The notes below the pieces were generated by a model, which searched no databases, was not told where the DNA came from, and saw only the letters and a list, made by a program, of their open reading frames with translations. This document shows, in pieces, positions 20,415 through 31,630 of a DNA stretch of 64,000 nt; positions within the stretch are counted from its first letter, which is position 1; every line of letters begins with the position of its first letter. The DNA is from Endocalyx cinctus. Lineage: Eukaryota; Ascomycota; Sordariomycetes; Amphisphaeriales; Apiosporaceae. The stretch spans positions 2,890,315 to 2,954,314 of the forward strand of contig BCKC01000003.1 of NCBI GenBank assembly GCA_001600455.1, in the 5' to 3' direction. Made by a program: the position numbers and the translations under genes.

Positions 20415-21498
20415 TCATCCAACAGCCAACCGTCCAGCCCATTCCCTAGCATAGACAAGCACATCCCACAGAACCCTCGAATCAGCCGCGACGCCGCTCT
20501 CGCCGAACCCGCCACCGCTATCCACACCTTGCAAGCCGACGAGCCAGAGGGCCGACCTTCCCACGAGCCACCGAGCGACGGCGCCGGCCGAGGCTAAGAG
20601 CAAGGCGACGCCGTACCCGCAGTCGAGCAGGATCTTGAGCGCCTCGACGTTGTTCGCGACGACGGCCCAGCCGAGGCTGCGGGCCGCCGCGGGCACGTCG
20701 TAGTCCCAGACGACCATGAGGATCGGGAAGAGCTTGGTCGAGGACGAGACCAGGAGCGCGGTCGAGACCGAGTTCGGCCGCGGGTACGTCGGTAGCAGGC
20801 CCAGGAACGACAGCGGCGAGAACGGCGACGACGTTAGCGTTCGGATGCTGAGGTGGAAGGCTAGGGTCGATAGCGTGCAGAGGATCACTGTTTTTGGTTT
20901 GGAATTTTAGCTCATCTTGCTTTGATTTGATCGACTTCGTAGATATAAAGCGTTACGGAAGCTCTCTAATAACAATATAACTTACGGAAAAACAGATATT
21001 GAAACACGATGGGCTGCCGTGCTAGACTCCCAAGGTTACTACCGCCCGCCATCCCCGATAACGGATCCGGCGCGGCTTGTTTCTCGATTCGCGCCCATGT
21101 CAGATAAACATCGAAGAGCAGTAGGAGGGTACCGAGTCGGATGATCGAGGGCTATATTATGCGGCAAGTCAATTAGATTATTCTCCCCTCCACCTCATTA
21201 ACGAGCATTCATTTTTTTCTTCTCCCTCAACACAAGAGAATATGGGACGACGTACATCGAACTGGTCACGTTCTCGCATCAACGTATTATACAGAAGGTG
21301 TCGATAGACCTGAGGCTTGATCAGGACGAGGTCGATGAACAGCACGACGAAATCGTGCTCGACGTACTTGTCGCAGAACCGGCCGCAGTTCTTGCAAACC
21401 GTCAGGCGGATGTTATGGCCGCTCGAAGGGTCGCCGGCGCCCGAGTACTGCGTCCACAGCGTCTTGACCGGGTGTCGGCACTCGATACAGATAGGCAT
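20415..21498 (-). CDS. arv1: ARV1 ER lipid-homeostasis protein
   Basis: Three minus-strand exons, 21498-21256, 21151-20986 and 20887-20415 (introns of 104 and 98 bp), give 293 residues. The N-terminal zinc motif is clear: C4 and C7 in PICIECRHP, C35 and C38 in TVCKNCGRFCDKYVEHDFV. It is followed by the ARV1 homology block VLFIDLVLIKPQVYRHLLYN. Exon 2 encodes IIRLGTLLLLFDVYLTWARIE and exon 3 begins with ILCTLSTLAFHLSIR; several hydrophobic helices follow. ARV1 is an ER membrane protein tied to sterol transport, sphingolipid balance and delivery of early GPI intermediates to the first mannosyltransferase (yeast work). All junctions keep frame and the length is normal for filamentous fungi. Exon 3 is markedly G/C-rich at third positions. 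It converges with VMA9. Confidence 0.92.
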
Positions 21499-22349
21499 TG
21501 CGTTTTGCGTCTCTCTTTCTTGGCCTTTATTTTCTATTTTTATTTATATGGGTTTTAATCTCGTATGTTCTCTCTGAAGATGCCGCATATTTCTTTTTCT
21601 GTTTTAATAACAAAAGCTTCGCATTTTCTCTAATTGATTGGTCGTTCCCACTTCTCTCTATTTTATCTTATGTATTGGACAGTATTAATATAATAATTCT
21701 CGTTCGCGCTCCTGGCGACGAAGGGGAATGTCTGGAGGAAACCGAGAAGCTTAAACCATCAATCAGCCTTGTTGGCGCATTCGTCATCGTTTATCTTATC
21801 TATCGCAAAACAATCGCCCCTTTATTCTTATATCCAATATGGAGCTACCCAGCAGCTTGAAACTCGTAATTTAAACCAAGTTCATGCTTCGTGCACCTGT
21901 ACTGGAGAGTATTTGAAAAATAATATATGGATATAAGAAAAAGATTCTATAAAATGCTCCTAAACCCTATTTCGTCTAAAGAAGTGCTTTAATGATGACT
22001 AGGTTAAAAATAAAAAATAGCAAAATAAACATGCAGCCGCTGGCCCGGGCCGCAACGTAGTGATCACCTACTCTTCAAAAGTGACATCCATGAATAGACA
22101 GACACAACATATACAAAATTACTCGAATAAGCTTGCCTGCTGTCAAAAGGGGAAGAGAATTAATTCCTAAAACGCCCATGAACCATGTCTAAAAAGGAGG
22201 ACCATAGTAAGTGAGGAATAGTGACAACAGGTAGGATGATAATAACGGAACAACCATGCCGGACGCCGCCACTCGTGTAAAATAACAAGAATAAGTGACG
22301 ATGAGCGGAATGTATAAAGTAGCCTCCCAACTTCGCAAGAGATATCAAT
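21499..22349. promoter_or_regulatory. ARV1 upstream region and 3' flank of the LysM gene
   Basis: This 851-bp AT-rich spacer starts with the ARV1 promoter, which is pyrimidine-rich on the plus strand at about 21500-21670. It ends at the LysM gene stop. No gene was recognised. Confidence 0.5.
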
Positions 22350-24275
22350 TTAGTCGGCTTTCTTGCCCTTGCTTCCCATCATCGACCCTTGAGACCGTCC
22401 CCGGACAGTTCCTTCTCCGTGGCTCCTCGCAGTCGAACCGATAGGGTTGGAGTCCTGACGTTGCAAGGTTGGAGGTGATCCCAGTAAAGATGCCCCTCGT
22501 CCATCATCACTATTAGTATCTGTCAGTTCAATGAGATCAAGGTCTTCTGTTGGCCTTTTCGTTGAGCCCAATCTGGGTGTGCTCGGCCTCTTCGCCCACG
22601 CGCCGCGAAGCCATGTCTCGATGGACGCAGCCGCTTGCTCGAGACCCATGCCGTTTCGATTGATCGTAGACGCAACGTCACGTCCTTCTTCGAATGGATT
22701 CTCCACGATCCCCGAATTATCCTCCCCTGCCGTATTGTTCCCACTAAAACCAAAATGCGCCGTCTCCGAACCCATGACTGACATCGATGGCATCGTGTCG
22801 ATGTTGAACCCGGGAAGTCGTTTGTTCACCCACTTATTCAAGTAATCATTACCTGGTCCCGGTGCTTTCACACTTCTCGACATAGAGCCAACGCCACCCG
22901 GTCTCCGCATCCAAGCCGGAACACCGTCAACCTGCGAACCGCTGTTTCCCCTGCTTCTCGTTGAAGGAGATGTGCCGAAGCTTCCCACGGTTTGCCGCGC
23001 GCTGTGAGAGCTTTGTCTCCTAGAAGAGAATCGTCCTGGGCTATCCATCGCCTGGGAGGTATTTGTGAGTGGTCGGTTGAGGTCGAGAGAATGACGGGGC
23101 GTGGAGAAGGTAGATGCCGTGTGTATACTCTTCTTTCTCCTCGGTGGGAAGTATCCCACGGCTGATTTCGAAACCCTCACGATTTCTACCGGCTCATTCA
23201 ATGAATCTAATTTAACCCATCTCACATGGGTCCATGGCAGTTCGTCGTCCATTCGTTGAGTTTGCTGAGCTGACTTATCGTTAATAGATGAGAAATAATC
23301 ATCATGAACTGGCTGAGTTTCGGTAGAAGATGTACCATTCATCCCGAGGTCGGAAACCTGCGGAGTACCGGTGAGATGGTCGACAGTCTTGTATTCATTC
23401 GAGGGTGGTTCGCATGGTCGTCCTTTCGTCTCACACGCATCGACTGGGATCAGTAATTGTTTGCGGACTTGTATGTTATCTCGTGACCATAACCCATTTA
23501 TCTTCCGAAACGCATGCTCAAGGCACCTGTAACGGAGAACTATCCCGGCATAGGTATCGGTGGGCTTGACATGGTGCAGATATACTAAACATTCTTCGAT
23601 AACGGGTTGGCTAGTACTTCGAGGAGTTTCATCGGAGTTCCTTCTCTTATATTTTCCGGTAATATCCAAACCTCCGTTAACTCCTTCGTAGCTTTCTAAC
23701 ACGCTAGCTCTCTTTCTGGCCTTTAACTGTGATTCTCTTTCCTCGAGTGACCCAGCTGCTATATCCTCGGGCGACGGACGTCGGTTCTTGGATGGGGGCG
23801 CCGGGCCCCAGGAATCCGAGGTCGTACGAGAATTCGAACTCCCCCCTGCTTTCGTAAATCCCTTCCATATAGATTTCGACTGCGGCTTGCTACCGTTTCG
23901 ACTATTAGGTCGTGATGGCTCGCTGCTGTATCCACCCTCTAGCAGGGAGGAGGCGAAGTCTTGGACGGAGGACCAGCTAGGAGCCCACGAACCTTCGAGG
24001 AGGCCGCGGGAAAATGTATTGTACGGACTCGACCGTCCGCTCGTGGGAAGCTTGGCGCTTTGTATGAGGGGCGAGGGCATGGGACTCGTTCCTCGACTCG
24101 GAGCAGGACTCTGACCGGGACTCAGACCGGACCACGTGTTGACTTCGAGATTGCGTGACGGCCCTTTCCTATTTCGTGGTCGCGCATTATTGCCATCGTC
24201 TACGCCGGCCGGGGTGAGAGCGGTCGTAGACCTCGAGTTGTTGGGGCTCGAGGTTAAGGATTTGGACGATGCCAT
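22350..24275 (-). CDS. Intracellular LysM-domain protein
   Basis: An intronless gene of 641 residues from the ATG at 24275; the frame extends ten codons further only through a TTG. The N-terminal 220 residues are disordered and rich in Ser, Pro, Arg and Asn. A single LysM-like domain lies at about 229-280: CLVYLHHVKPTDTYAGIVLR, then RCLEHAFRKINGLW and LLIPVDAC. It is followed by a segment with LPWTHVRWVKLDSLNEPVEI and VSKSAVGYFPPRRKKS, which looks conserved. The rest is low complexity, with a charged tail containing DLDLIELTDTNSDDGRG. There is no signal peptide, so this is not a secreted chitin-masking LysM effector; it resembles the cytosolic LYSMD-like proteins of fungi, whose function is poorly known. 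The N-terminal SRST and PSPLIQ segments are rich in possible phosphosites. Confidence 0.85.
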   Translation of the reverse strand: MASSKSLTSSPNNSRSTTALTPAGVDDGNNARPRNRKGPSRNLEVNTWSGLSPGQSPAPSRGTSPMPSPLIQSAKLPTSGRSSPYNTFSRGLLEGSWAPSWSSVQDFASSLLEGGYSSEPSRPNSRNGSKPQSKSIWKGFTKAGGSSNSRTTSDSWGPAPPSKNRRPSPEDIAAGSLEERESQLKARKRASVLESYEGVNGGLDITGKYKRRNSDETPRSTSQPVIEECLVYLHHVKPTDTYAGIVLRYRCLEHAFRKINGLWSRDNIQVRKQLLIPVDACETKGRPCEPPSNEYKTVDHLTGTPQVSDLGMNGTSSTETQPVHDDYFSSINDKSAQQTQRMDDELPWTHVRWVKLDSLNEPVEIVRVSKSAVGYFPPRRKKSIHTASTFSTPRHSLDLNRPLTNTSQAMDSPGRFSSRRQSSHSARQTVGSFGTSPSTRSRGNSGSQVDGVPAWMRRPGGVGSMSRSVKAPGPGNDYLNKWVNKRLPGFNIDTMPSMSVMGSETAHFGFSGNNTAGEDNSGIVENPFEEGRDVASTINRNGMGLEQAAASIETWLRGAWAKRPSTPRLGSTKRPTEDLDLIELTDTNSDDGRGASLLGSPPTLQRQDSNPIGSTARSHGEGTVRGRSQGSMMGSKGKKAD

Positions 24276-26088
24276 GCTTCTGAAGAGGCGGGGGGTACGC
24301 GGCAAGAATACGAGTCGTCAGCCGCGCAATGCGGTACTGGTAGACAAGAAGCGATGAACGCTAAGGACGGTAGCGATTGGTAGATAACATCAGATTGCCG
24401 ATATTAAAAGAAAAAGAAAAAGAAAAAGAAAAAAGGGGAATAACAGATATTCGAAGCAAATAAGGTAAAAAGTATATAATGAGTCTTATCGTCGAAGGAA
24501 GCTGTTTAGTCTAAAGGGCATTGGCATGCGTGGAACGAGAATAGACCGAGATGGCGTTGGTTTATAATTCAAAGGGGGCGGATTCCAGGTGATATAATTA
24601 GAGGAATCGTCTATCCCATTTAAACGGAGATAAAATAGATAGAGATAAAATGATTCAAGAGAAAAAAAAAAAAGAGAGAATGAGAAAAAGAAGGCAAACA
24701 AATCTAAACAAATTCAAATTTTGGTTTAATTAAGATTTCAATCCATCATCGTACATCTATTGTTGTAGTTCTTTTTTTTTTTTTTCTTCACTCTCTTTCT
24801 TTTGTCATGAATGTTGATTTTAAGAGGAAGTATTCAATTGGTAGGTTTTTTACTGCCACCTTTCAGTGACATACAGCAACTGTACTATTACCGCCAAGTG
24901 AGGGTACCAAGTTTATCGTCAGCGGAAGTAAGACTGTGTCTTTTTTTGGCCAACCACTGGTTTGCTAGGATAAATTGGATAATGCAATGTCCGAACTATT
25001 CTATATGTAGCCCCTTTGGCCCTGGCTACAGGTGTTTTAGCTCGTGAAAATTGAGGCTGTATTTATTGTAAATGGCCAATGAAACCCTCCAATCTCGGAT
25101 ACCACTTCACTTATCCTTCATCAAGTCCTTCTAAAATTAACGTGTAGTACACTAACTACACTACCGCACTATCGTTAATATCGCAGCATAAGCACATAGT
25201 AGGTACCTAACCTAGGTAAGTATTCAAGTATTAGGTATATACTACAAGTGCCTATGTAGGTATATGCATTACTTCCCCCCCTCTGCCTCTGTCACTAGTG
25301 CGCTAATGCAGTAATGCATCACCTATAACATCCCCCTCTAAACATCCACTAAAAAGACGTCTAGATTCACTCGGCTACGTAAGGTTTCATGAACAGTTCC
25401 ACATCATCTTTTTCAGTTCCTGGCTGACGTTCTGGCGTTCTCTTAATATCACAATTATTTAATAGGAACTGTAGGGATAGAATGGCCTAAGAATGAGGGT
25501 ATAGGGGGATAAGGAGATATGTATTGGCATTACGTAGTATTACTTGACTCGCCAATACTATTATATAATTGTATCACTTATTGTGCCTAGGTATACTACA
25601 TATCTCGTAAGTGTTCAGAAGAATCTGCAAACATGTGTTTGGACAACTGTCGCCACGTTATGTCCAATATATATTAAATTTTGCAGTATAGATCGTAAAA
25701 AGCAATGTCATCAACGCCTATACGGATATGTAGCTCGGATTTTCCAACTGACCTTGCCCAAAAATAAAATTACCCCTTCAGACTCCGGGTCTAAAAGGAC
25801 AATAAAAAGCCTTTACGCGCAAGCCATAGACTGACCGGTACGACAGAACATGTGTGTTACCGCCAACTTATACAATATTAAACAAATAGTAAGAACAATA
25901 CATCCATACCCTTTTTCATTCATAAGTGCGTACATCGTGCGTCAAGTACTCAGTTCATCGGTATATCAAGCCCTGCTAGGTTCACCTCATTACCGTTTAT
26001 ACCAAAGAACTGTAACCTATACAGTAATAAATGAAACGCGTTAGAAATATCATAATATTAAAGACAGAAAAAAAAAATGAGGTAACGC
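24276..26088. promoter_or_regulatory. LysM gene upstream region and AT-rich spacer
   Basis: This 1.8-kb spacer contains the LysM gene promoter (near 24276) and the 3' flank of the Zn2Cys6 factor (near 26089). It holds AAAAAG repeats at about 24404-24435, a poly-T run at 24772-24785, and the palindrome pair TAGGTACCTA (25200-25209) and CCTAGGTA (25211-25218). Short frames have no family content. Confidence 0.5.
24404..24435. repeat. AAAAAG hexamer repeat
   Basis: About five near-perfect AAAAAG units in the upstream region of the LysM gene, on the plus strand. Confidence 0.9.
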
Positions 26089-29000
26089 TTACCAATCTTC
26101 GACGTTTAACGTAGCCGGAACCGGTTGGCCAGATGCGTTGCTCCAGCTATCGCTAGGACTGTGTCCGTCGGCCATATGCACGTTCGCATCACCTCCTGGC
26201 CACAAGCTAGATGACGGCGCTTGTAAGCCTCCGCCGGGTCCTGATTGATAACCATTGTTAGCTCCAAATAGTCTATTGCTCGTATTTTCCACAGGCACCT
26301 GTTCCTGCTGCCGAGAGTGGTTGAAACGGCCGGGTGTTGTTAAATGAGACATACCACTCTGCATCTGAGATATTAGGTTGGGATCCAGGTTTTGTTGATT
26401 TTGTAAAGGTGACATCTGTGGCATCGGTATATTTGAGCTTTCCGGGAAGAGTTGATCAGGTTGGAAATTCTCCCATATGGCCTGCGATAGGTTTGGCGAG
26501 TTCCGTGTAACCAGATAAAGATCGGGCGGCGTGGTTGGAACGGAGAATGATGGATTAAACGGGGTTGCTGGGCGCGTATGCGGCCTGCTATTACTCCCTC
26601 CCATGAAGGCGTCGCCCGACTTGACAGGGGGTGAGCTAAGAGGAGGTCCCATCGTGGCCATGTTTGGGGCAGGTTCGTTCCGAGGTGATTGCGGCCTCGA
26701 TCGTTCGTAAGATTCCTGGTGAGTAGGCGTGTTCACACTGAAATCAATCGCCATCTCATCGTATTTGCGCTTCGCCGCTTCTTGCTGCCTCTGGTGCTGC
26801 TCCAACTGGGCAAAACTTTGCTGTGCCTTCTTATGCCTCTTTCCAGCAGCCTTCTGTAATCTTTCCTCCAGCACCTTATTGCCAAGGATGGACTCAAATA
26901 ATGTATAGACCATCTTTCCAACGAGCCAGACTTTGGAGACATCTTTCAAAGCATTCATGCAAGTCCGAATTCGATCATGGGTAACCTGTTGAATGGATGG
27001 AACAGGAGACCGCATTTGATAAACATGCATGATAAGTGCAGAAAACAGGCTATACACGATGAATGCAGGGCAGTAACGGAGCTCCTCGTGGGCCGAAAGA
27101 TTCTCAACAATCGAGGTGATCATGCCGGCAGCTTGGAAAGCAATATTTCGGGAAGGATAAGACGAATCATCCGGAAATCTAGAGGCGGTGCTACTGTTGC
27201 TGGGCGGCATATGTGCTCGATGTAAAAGACACAGAGCCGTATAATAATTCGAGTGCAAAAGCGCACTCCAGAAATGATGCCTCGGCATTTCCCAATACAC
27301 CATCTTGGGACAATTCTGGAGCCAGTCCGCCAAAGCCATGTCGCTGTGAGTCAGATCTATTGCGTTTTGTCGACGGCCCTTGGAGGCCACCGAATATTGC
27401 TGAGATAAGACCAAGCCCATGATCTCGCAAAGTTTGACATACTGAAGGAAGAAATGAACGTGGATAGGATCCGGAGCAAAACCGCTCGCGTTGTCGGGCT
27501 CGTCCTCGATAAAGTCATCTTCCGTTATCATTTCCACATCAGAGTCGTCTAAATTGATATTGCAGGGCCGTCCGAGCGCCACGGCAACAGAACGGTCGCG
27601 GGTGAACAGTGTCCACCAAATTCGTTTCCACAATCTCTTGTCAGCTTTGCTAAGTTGAGAACCTTCCACGCTTCTGTGCATCCCGGATCCCTGGGCAACA
27701 ATAGTAGCAACTCGACTCCAGTAAAAGACGTTCTTAGTGACATCTTCTGGACCTTCCCAGTACCATCCCATGAGAAGTAAAGCTTGGACGATAGTAATGC
27801 GATCATCTTCGTAATTAGCATCGTAGAGAGCCTTGGCTCTCTTATAAAACGTCAGCGCAGCCGGTGTAGTGGAACCGTTCGCGTCCATGAGTTGCGGATT
27901 GTTACAAACTCGCGAGCCTGCTAGTAATATAGATTGTAATAATAAGAGAGACGGTGGGTTTTTGGGATCTCGATATTGCCTCATAAACCGTGTCCTATTA
28001 ACAACCGGTACGATGGGATGTACCCATTTAAAATAGGCCTCGATGAGCTCGTCGCAGAGTGATCTTGGCGGGAGAAGAAAGGCACCTCGTTGGTGAAGTA
28101 TATCGATTTCAATATTATCCAATTCTGTTAACCTCGCTCGAGAACCACGGACATTTTCGGGTAGTGGGTAGTGGACAACATCGCTCGAGCCTTGACGATC
28201 GTGGACCAAAAGGGTTAAATTTGACGATTCGCCCAGGAAAGCAACTCGTCCAGCCTCGGTGATAGGCGCTCTTGTAAACTTAGGCTTCATAACCAGATTA
28301 ACATATGTATCATTATCTGCTTCTTCCTTCCTCGCTTGCGCTTCTGTCAAATTGGGCGAAGGTACGCCTTCGGTGGTGTGATATACAGCCGGTCTGGCGG
28401 GGAACGTATTCGAGGACCCAGGAAGGGGTTGCTGGGATGAGAGATCGTCAACGACATCTCCCCGATCACTTAGATGACGGTAGTCAGTCTCGAATTAATA
28501 CAAAATATAAAACCGAAGGGAATAATCGAAGCGAACCTATCGGAGTCTTTAACTGCGGATGCCTGGGCCTTTTTCCTCCTGGGTTGAGGAATCTTGCATT
28601 CGATTTGAAAAGCGACGCAATTGGTGCAAGGAACACCGAGGCTCGCGGCGTCGCATCGTACCTATTCTCTAGTAAGTGGCGGTCTCTTTTATGTTAATGG
28701 TATGAGCTCGGCGCAATGAACCCAAGGAACAACGGGACCATGAACAATTATCTCTGATTGCTAGAGAATTCCTGGGGTTCGATGATGTCTATAATCGTAC
28801 CTTTCTAGCATGACAAGTCTGTAGAAGAGGGAAAAAAAAAAGAGTCAGTCAAATGTCGAGCATTACTAAGGTAAGAGATAATGGATATCCGTTCAAGATG
28901 CCTCGGCACAAAGTAACAGCCCACCTTAGTTCGAGGACCCCTCAAATATGTATATATTTAAGTTGATACCTCGAGCCAATGAGCAAAACAACTAATTACG

Positions 29001-29380
29001 TAGGGACAAAAAAAAAAAAACTTATGTGATCCAAGTCAGAATGGAATTGAAGACATACCTCACAAGCTCGAGATGCGCGTTGCCTAAATTGAAACAAAAA
29101 TTCATTCTATGTTAGCTTAACGGTCAATACAAAGTAACAAATAGCGAGCGAAAGATTAGCGCAAAGTTTTTTTCTCTTCTTCTTTGTTCTTCCTCTCTTC
29201 TGATTTCCCCTACCTTCGAAAACTCGTAGCGTTTGCTGGATTTTGAGAACCCGGGGGTCCTGAAGCAACGGTGGCCGGAGGAGTTAACCCATTATGAGCG
29301 CTGTTCGAAGGCGTAGACTGCGACGGAGATCGTGATTGCTGGTTTTGATGCGCCAACGATTCGCTATTACCGGTATCCAT
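26089..29380 (-). CDS. Zn2Cys6 transcription factor, CTF1/Far-like
   Basis: Five minus-strand exons: 29380-29214, 29083-29059 (25 bp), 28818-28801 (18 bp), 28661-28537 and 28468-26089, for 904 residues. The zinc cluster is assembled from exons 2, 3 and 4: C63, C66, C73, C82, C85 and C92 (CETCHARKVRC, then PCTNC and IEC). It is followed by a basic PRRKK. The fungal-specific regulatory domain lies in exon 5 (RSLCDELIEAYFKWVHPIVPVV, RITIVQALLLMGWYWEGPED, KRLWKRIWWTLFTRDR). The overall build resembles cutinase/fatty-acid regulators such as CTF1 and FarA/FarB, but the target genes cannot be read from sequence. The C-terminal 300 residues are Gln/Pro/Asn-rich, probably an activation domain. The last intron uses a weak GTTCGC donor; its acceptor at CTAAG was chosen because the nearer CGAG breaks the frame. 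The start may lie upstream if another exon exists. Confidence 0.86.
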
Positions 29381-31630
29381 CTCTACTGAGGTTCCATGCG
29401 TTCCGTAGCTATAAGTCCCTCGAGACACGACAATGGAAAGGAAAGGGAGGAACTAGTTGAAACTTTTTGGAGAGAGTTGATGTCAATGGAAAGTGAAACT
29501 ACTAGGGTATATAAATGAGTAACCATTAATAATCGATCAACCCAGTGACCAGATGATGAATTCTTATGTACTATTGGTTGTACGTATGAAGTTGGCTAAG
29601 TAAATGGTTTTGTACATGTGATTGAGTATGCGTAGACTTGGGAATCAGTTGATGTTTGAAATTTAAGGATTTGGGTAAGAAAAGACCGAAATCAAAGTCC
29701 TGAAATAGATATCTTCTATCAAACTGCCCATTATCTATAACCCTCGAAGTTTGCTAGAGGAAGCCCTGTAAGAAGACGGTGACAAGCCACGCTACTCCTG
29801 GTTGACCCAAGTTGGAGTGGACGTGCGTATACCGTATAGACCTGATGGATCTATACCTACCCTACACTACAGCGTATGAGTACAGTGACTTTAATTACTT
29901 TTACGTGCTGTAGTGGTGGTATTACAGTACAGTAATAAGTGACGCACTTAACGTAACCTTAAAAATCACAGTACATACCCGTAGACGTTACCTTTTTCGG
30001 ACTTGAATTTAATCATAATTTCTACCTGTAGTCTACTCCATACTCACTCAGGTTTTAACAACAGAGGTAACCCAAATCTTTCTATGATAGAGATTTATTT
30101 ATTTAAAATAAACGTCCAACATTAAGTAAACTGTCACATATTTTATTTGCACATCTCTCTTAGTATATAAGTAGTATAATTATTCTTGAAATAAGTGGAA
30201 GAAAAAAAGAGAAAAAAAAAAAAGAAAGGAGACAAACTCGTATAAATCAGGTATTTCTGAAAATGCATGTGAGAGCGTTCAGCATCATCCTTCTATTTAG
30301 TTCCGGGATAATTTAACCCTGTTCCCAAGCTTCAGGTTAGACGTCTAATGGATCCATCTACTATATTGACCCTCTTATTATTTATTTAAGTTTTTTTTTT
30401 TTTTTTTGGGATAGATCAGGGATAACATAGTTGCTGCTTTTTCTTCAGGCTCGGCTCAGTCACTCACTAATCCTTCAATTTGTCCCAAGTACACAGCTAT
30501 ATTCTATATATTTATAAATAAGTTACCCAAGAAAAAAAAAAACGGTAAATGTGACAGGACATATGATATGATATATCAAGGTAATACTCGAAAGACTCGG
30601 CGGATTTATCGAAGATCATAAAGTTGGAGAAAGGAAATATCAAGTTATATGACGGGTGCCCTCATCTATCAGCTGGTCCCACCTGCCCACCCGCATATAT
30701 ATATCATGCCATGCACCATGACATGCCGTGACAACAACTATCTGTACGCAAAAGCGTAACTCAGGCTGAGGCTCAGGTTAGAATCCAGTTGTTAAAGCAG
30801 CATGGCTCAGGTACCAGTCGAGCACCTAATCCCTGATCCGTCGTAATTAAAAACCTATCCATCAGGGTAGTAGACGTATAGTGCCGGCGTGACATGCCAT
30901 TTGCAGTCCCACCTCCGTCCTTCAAGTGTGTAATAAATCCGGGGAGAACCTGATCCCCGAGTGCCCGTCGATTAACCCAGTAGGTTACAACGCAGAAACG
31001 CGGTGTTTGCATCATATTAATTATGTATGAAAATGGCAATGTTTTCGTAGAACCTATGAATCGACTCTTAAAGCATTGAACAGCATTCGTTCGTGTTCAA
31101 AATTACCTCACGTCACGCCCGCAACCTTTGAAGGCATATGTATGCAGGTTTAAATGATGATTGAGCTTATTTTCAGGGTACGAAATGCTTCCTCGCTAGC
31201 AATCCAATGAAATATAATCATCTGATATTTCGTGAACGACGAGTGATCTGCCAACCAATAAACCTCATCCCAACCAATTATTAGCTCCATGGCTAGTTGG
31301 CAACCTAAGACGAATACATAGTAGAACGAGTGGCTGTCGTAGAGCTTGATCATACCTTCACATCCTCTTTCTTGGCACCCCGGACCGTGGAACGTGGGGA
31401 GGTTCTCAACTCTACCGGGTACTGACGTGATTTAAGGTTTTGCCGAGGTAATTCTTCCAGTAAAAATAGCATGATTACAAAAGCTGCGTTACTGTGATAG
31501 ATATGGTGTACCATGTATAATGCTAGGCAAAAGATTTAGATGACATGGGACATGGGACGTGAATATGTAATATTGTAAATTTATTATTTTTATGGAGACA
31601 TACGTAAACCGCCAAGTTCGGTCCGAATAT
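29381..31630. promoter_or_regulatory. Long upstream region of the Zn2Cys6 factor
   Basis: This 2.25-kb spacer should carry the promoter of the factor (near 29381) and the MCD4 3' flank (near 31631). It has TACAGTAC words near 29930, A- and T-rich runs at about 30204-30232 and 30391-30408, and AT repeats. A frame of about 80 codons at about 30773-31015 (minus) begins MMQTPRFCVVTYWVNRRALG; I recognise no family and treat it as unproven. Confidence 0.5.

Noticed and set aside
30773..31039. 88-codon minus-strand frame upstream of MCD4's 3' flank
   Set aside because: The upstream start is TTG; the ATG-based part has no recognised family, so I mention it only inside the spacer entry.
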